NCBI GenBank assembly: GCA_005881295.1
Contig: VBHS01000279.1
Location: forward strand, 1 to 17,021
Source: Chloroflexota bacterium
Lineage (GTDB): Bacteria > Chloroflexota > Ktedonobacteria > Ktedonobacterales > Ktedonobacteraceae
Direction: 5' to 3'
Length of the DNA: 17,021 nucleotides
Position 1 is the stretch's first letter. Each line of letters begins with the position of its first letter. Shown here piece after piece: positions 14,637 to 17,021 of the stretch. Made by a program: the position numbers and the translations under genes. The notes under the pieces are model-generated. The model ran no database searches. It saw only the letters and a list, made by a program, of their open reading frames with translations, and was not told where the DNA came from.

Positions 14637-17021
14637 ATGAAAGCTTCCATGTACTTCAACTATACCTCACGTTCGCTGCTCCGGGGTGGGCTGCGCACAC
14701 TGCTGGCCGTGTTCTGTGTCGCCGTCGGCGTGATGGCCATTGTCGCCTTGCAACTGGTCGGCTCCATGCTACAAAACTCGCTCACCTCAAGCACGCGCGA
14801 TACGAATGGCGGCGATATCGCGGTGACGGCCCAGAGCGTGCCGTTCAAAGCGAGCGACCTGTCCTACTTCGAGCAGCTCAAAAGCGAGGGCGCCATCACG
14901 AACTACACTGCTGTCATGAGCGCCAATGGCTCTTTGAGTCCGGTGGCATCTCCCGGTACAAGCGGCCCTTTGAGTCCAGTGGCATCGTCATCCCAGTCCT
15001 TCAGCGTCAATGCGGTCGACCCAAACAACTACCCGGTTGTATCGCCGCCCACATTCGTCACGCCGAGCTATGGCAGCGTCTCGAACCTGCTCACCAGGAA
15101 CCAGGTGATCATCACCCAGCAGTTGAGCACCACGTTTCACCACAAGGTGGGTGACATCGTCACGGTGTATATCAAAACGCAAGCCGGTTCAGGTCAAACA
15201 CTGCATGTCACGATTGCAGGGGTCGTCGCTGATTCAGGCGTATTCGCCCAATCTGGCAATCTCATGCTCATTTCGGCTCATGACGAGCAAGCCGCGGCTC
15301 CGAGTACGCCTGCATCCTATAGTACCGTCTATGTAACAACGGCAAATCAGGCACAGACTGACGCTGTGGTCAAGGCTATTAACCAGCACTTCCCGCTGGC
15401 CTCTACGCAGACGGTGGCCGGCGCGCTGCAAGCCCAGCAATCCTCAATTGACCTGATCAGCAAGTTCTTAGAGATTGCGGGTCTGCTCGCGCTGTTGATC
15501 GGTGGCGTTGGCATCGTCAATACCATGCAAGTGTTGCTTTCGCGTCGGAAGACGGAGATTGCCATGCTCAAGACAACAGGCTATCGCCGCGTGGACCTCT
15601 ACGTGCTGTTTGGCCTGGAAGCGGGCCTGCTCGGCATGGTTGGCGGCATCATCGGAGCGGCAGCAGCCACTGGTGTCAGCTCCATCGTGCGCATCCTGAT
15701 GCAAAATCTCGGCTTAACCGTTCCGTTCCAGCTGAATCCCTGGACGATCGCCGGTGGAGTCGCAATCGGCCTGGTGACTGCGCTGATCTTTGGCCTGATA
15801 CCCATCGTGCAGGCGGCCAACATTCGCCCCTTGAATGTCATACGCGACCTGTCCGAAAGCCGGGGAGCGAGCAGTATCGCCCTGACGATTGCCTTACTGG
15901 TCGTACTCTCCGTGCTCTTCTGCGCGCTGGCGATCGTGATCCTCAAGAATGATGTGGTGCTGGGCATAGCAGCGGTCTACGGCGCCTTCGCTTTCCTGCT
16001 GGTGCTGAGCGTCTTCTTCGGCCTGGTCGTCTTCGTCGTCAGCAAACTGCCGGTGCCGGAACACTTTGATCTCAGGTACCTTGCCCTGATCCTGGTGGGT
16101 ATGGCTGCATCGGTGCTGCTGTACCTGGTGCTGCCGGTGTTTGGAATCCTGCTGTTCGCTGCTTCGCTGGTGGGCATCGTTATCGTGCTGGTGCCGCGCA
16201 CCTGGAAGGTCAGCACGAAGATGGCCCTGCGCAACATTGGGCGGCAACGCACACGTACGACGACGACCATGCTGGCCCTGTTCATTACAGCAAGTCTTGC
16301 CGACCGGCGATAGCCGCCAGCGAGCTATCACGTTCCTGAGTAGTATGGAGGGATACGACCTCTCACAGCCAGCACCTTCCTTGACGATTGTGCAGGGCCG
16401 TAACTTGCATGCGAGCGATGCAGGCACGACGAATGTGGTGGTCAGCGGTCTGCTGACCGCCACGGGTCCATTCCAGATGCACCTGAAACCGGGCGATACC
16501 ATCATCTTTGCCAGCACAGATGGCAAGACGATGGAGTCAACGACGGTGGTTGGTATCTATGATCCCAATTCCTCCTTCAATGACCATGTAGGGAATGTGT
16601 TAGCATCGACAGAGACCGTGAGTACGCTCAGCCCGGCAACAACCGGGGTAACAACAGTCACCTATATGAAGATCGACTCCGCGCAGGTCAATACTGCGCT
16701 GAACACATTGGGGAAGCTCGTCCCGAACGCGACGGTGCAAAACCTGGCCGATATTGGTGCGTACGTTGGACAGCTCCTCAATAGCATCCTGGAGATGCTC
16801 GTGGCGATTGCCTCACTCTCGCTGATTGCCGGGGTGATCATCATCGCCAACGCCGTTGCGCTGGCGATGCTCGAGCGCAGACGTGAACTGGGAATCCTGA
16901 AAGCAGTGGGCTATACGAGTGGCACCGTCTTGAGCGAGGTGGTGATTGAGAATGGGATCGTCGGCGCGGTCGCCGCGCTCATGGCCATGTTGCTGGCAAC
17001 AGGAGCGATCACCCTGCTTGG
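14637..17021 (+). pseudogene. FtsX-family ABC permease with internal deletion and frameshift
   Basis: The first part (14637-16313, 558 residues) starts after AAAGGAG and has a TM helix at about 19-42, a periplasmic domain, and an FtsX domain at about 274-405 with RRKTEIAMLKTTGYRRVDLY. Further TM segments lie at about 412-437, 440-470 and 480-520, then TKMALRNIGRQRTRTTTTML begins the second half. It ends abnormally ITASLADRR. A second frame, open from about 16285 to the window end, continues LPTGDSRQRAITFLSSMEGY, a second periplasmic domain, and a second FtsX domain (ERRRELGILKAVGYTSGTVL). The rest of a TM helix and the beginning of the second periplasmic domain are missing at the joint, so this is a deletion plus frameshift and not just one lost base. 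The 3' end lies outside the window. Confidence 0.82.
14932..14986 (+). repeat. Two-copy 36-bp-period repeat in the FtsX gene
   Basis: CTTTGAGTCCGGTGGCATC (14932-14950) recurs at 14968-14986 with one mismatch. It encodes LSPVAS twice with a 12-residue period in the periplasmic domain. The frame is kept, so it is a harmless in-frame duplication in a Ser/Pro-rich linker. Confidence 0.7.

Noticed and set aside
1..17021. CRISPR array, tRNA or rRNA genes
   Set aside because: No regularly spaced identical repeats and no cloverleaf or rRNA-like sequence were noticed by eye; the direct repeats seen are 2-4-copy arrays at element ends.

Overview
The window reads as one accessory stretch of a bacterial chromosome rich in insertion sequences. 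The gene types fit a Chloroflexota bacterium of the Ktedonobacter kind: an IS1-like transposase with a fused zinc ribbon, a large serine recombinase with a MerR-like C-terminus, many decayed insertion sequences, and DrrAB-type and FtsX-type ABC exporters. This assignment is inference from protein style; there is no rRNA or other marker gene.

Left part (1-3240): the C-terminal stub of a transposase at the edge, then an intact quinone-oxidoreductase-like MDR dehydrogenase (769-1704). A small zinc-ribbon-like ORF follows, then a decayed response-regulator gene on the minus strand that ends at a 132-bp inverted-repeat element, and an SRPBCC-like protein (2587-3240).

Middle part (3241-7434): a graveyard of mobile DNA. 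It holds two further element ends or miniature elements whose tips read TGTAAAT, and an array of about 20-bp repeats followed at once by a TnsA-like fragment, which looks like a Tn7-like terminus. An IS1-like transposase gene broken by one TGA abuts the TnsA fragment. Then come the C-terminal part of a large serine recombinase, the first codons of an ISL3-type transposase, and a 410-bp element bounded by inverted copies of the same kind of repeat array.

Right part (7435-17021): all recognisable genes point to the + strand. A decayed MarR regulator and an internally deleted short-chain dehydrogenase (SDR) precede an intradiol-dioxygenase-like exported protein and a small membrane protein. After a 206-bp miniature element there is an intact MarR-SDR pair, with a matching promoter, that leads into a DrrA/DrrB-type exporter and a MacB-like ATPase plus FtsX permease. 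The two MarR-SDR blocks look like an old duplication in which the first copy decayed while the genes behind it stayed intact. The FtsX permease has lost an internal segment and is frameshifted; it runs off the window end.

The intact unit (10285 to the end) makes most sense as a MarR-controlled stress or efflux locus: a regulator, a redox enzyme and two exporters. Substrates cannot be read from the sequence. I see no CRISPR array, tRNA or rRNA.
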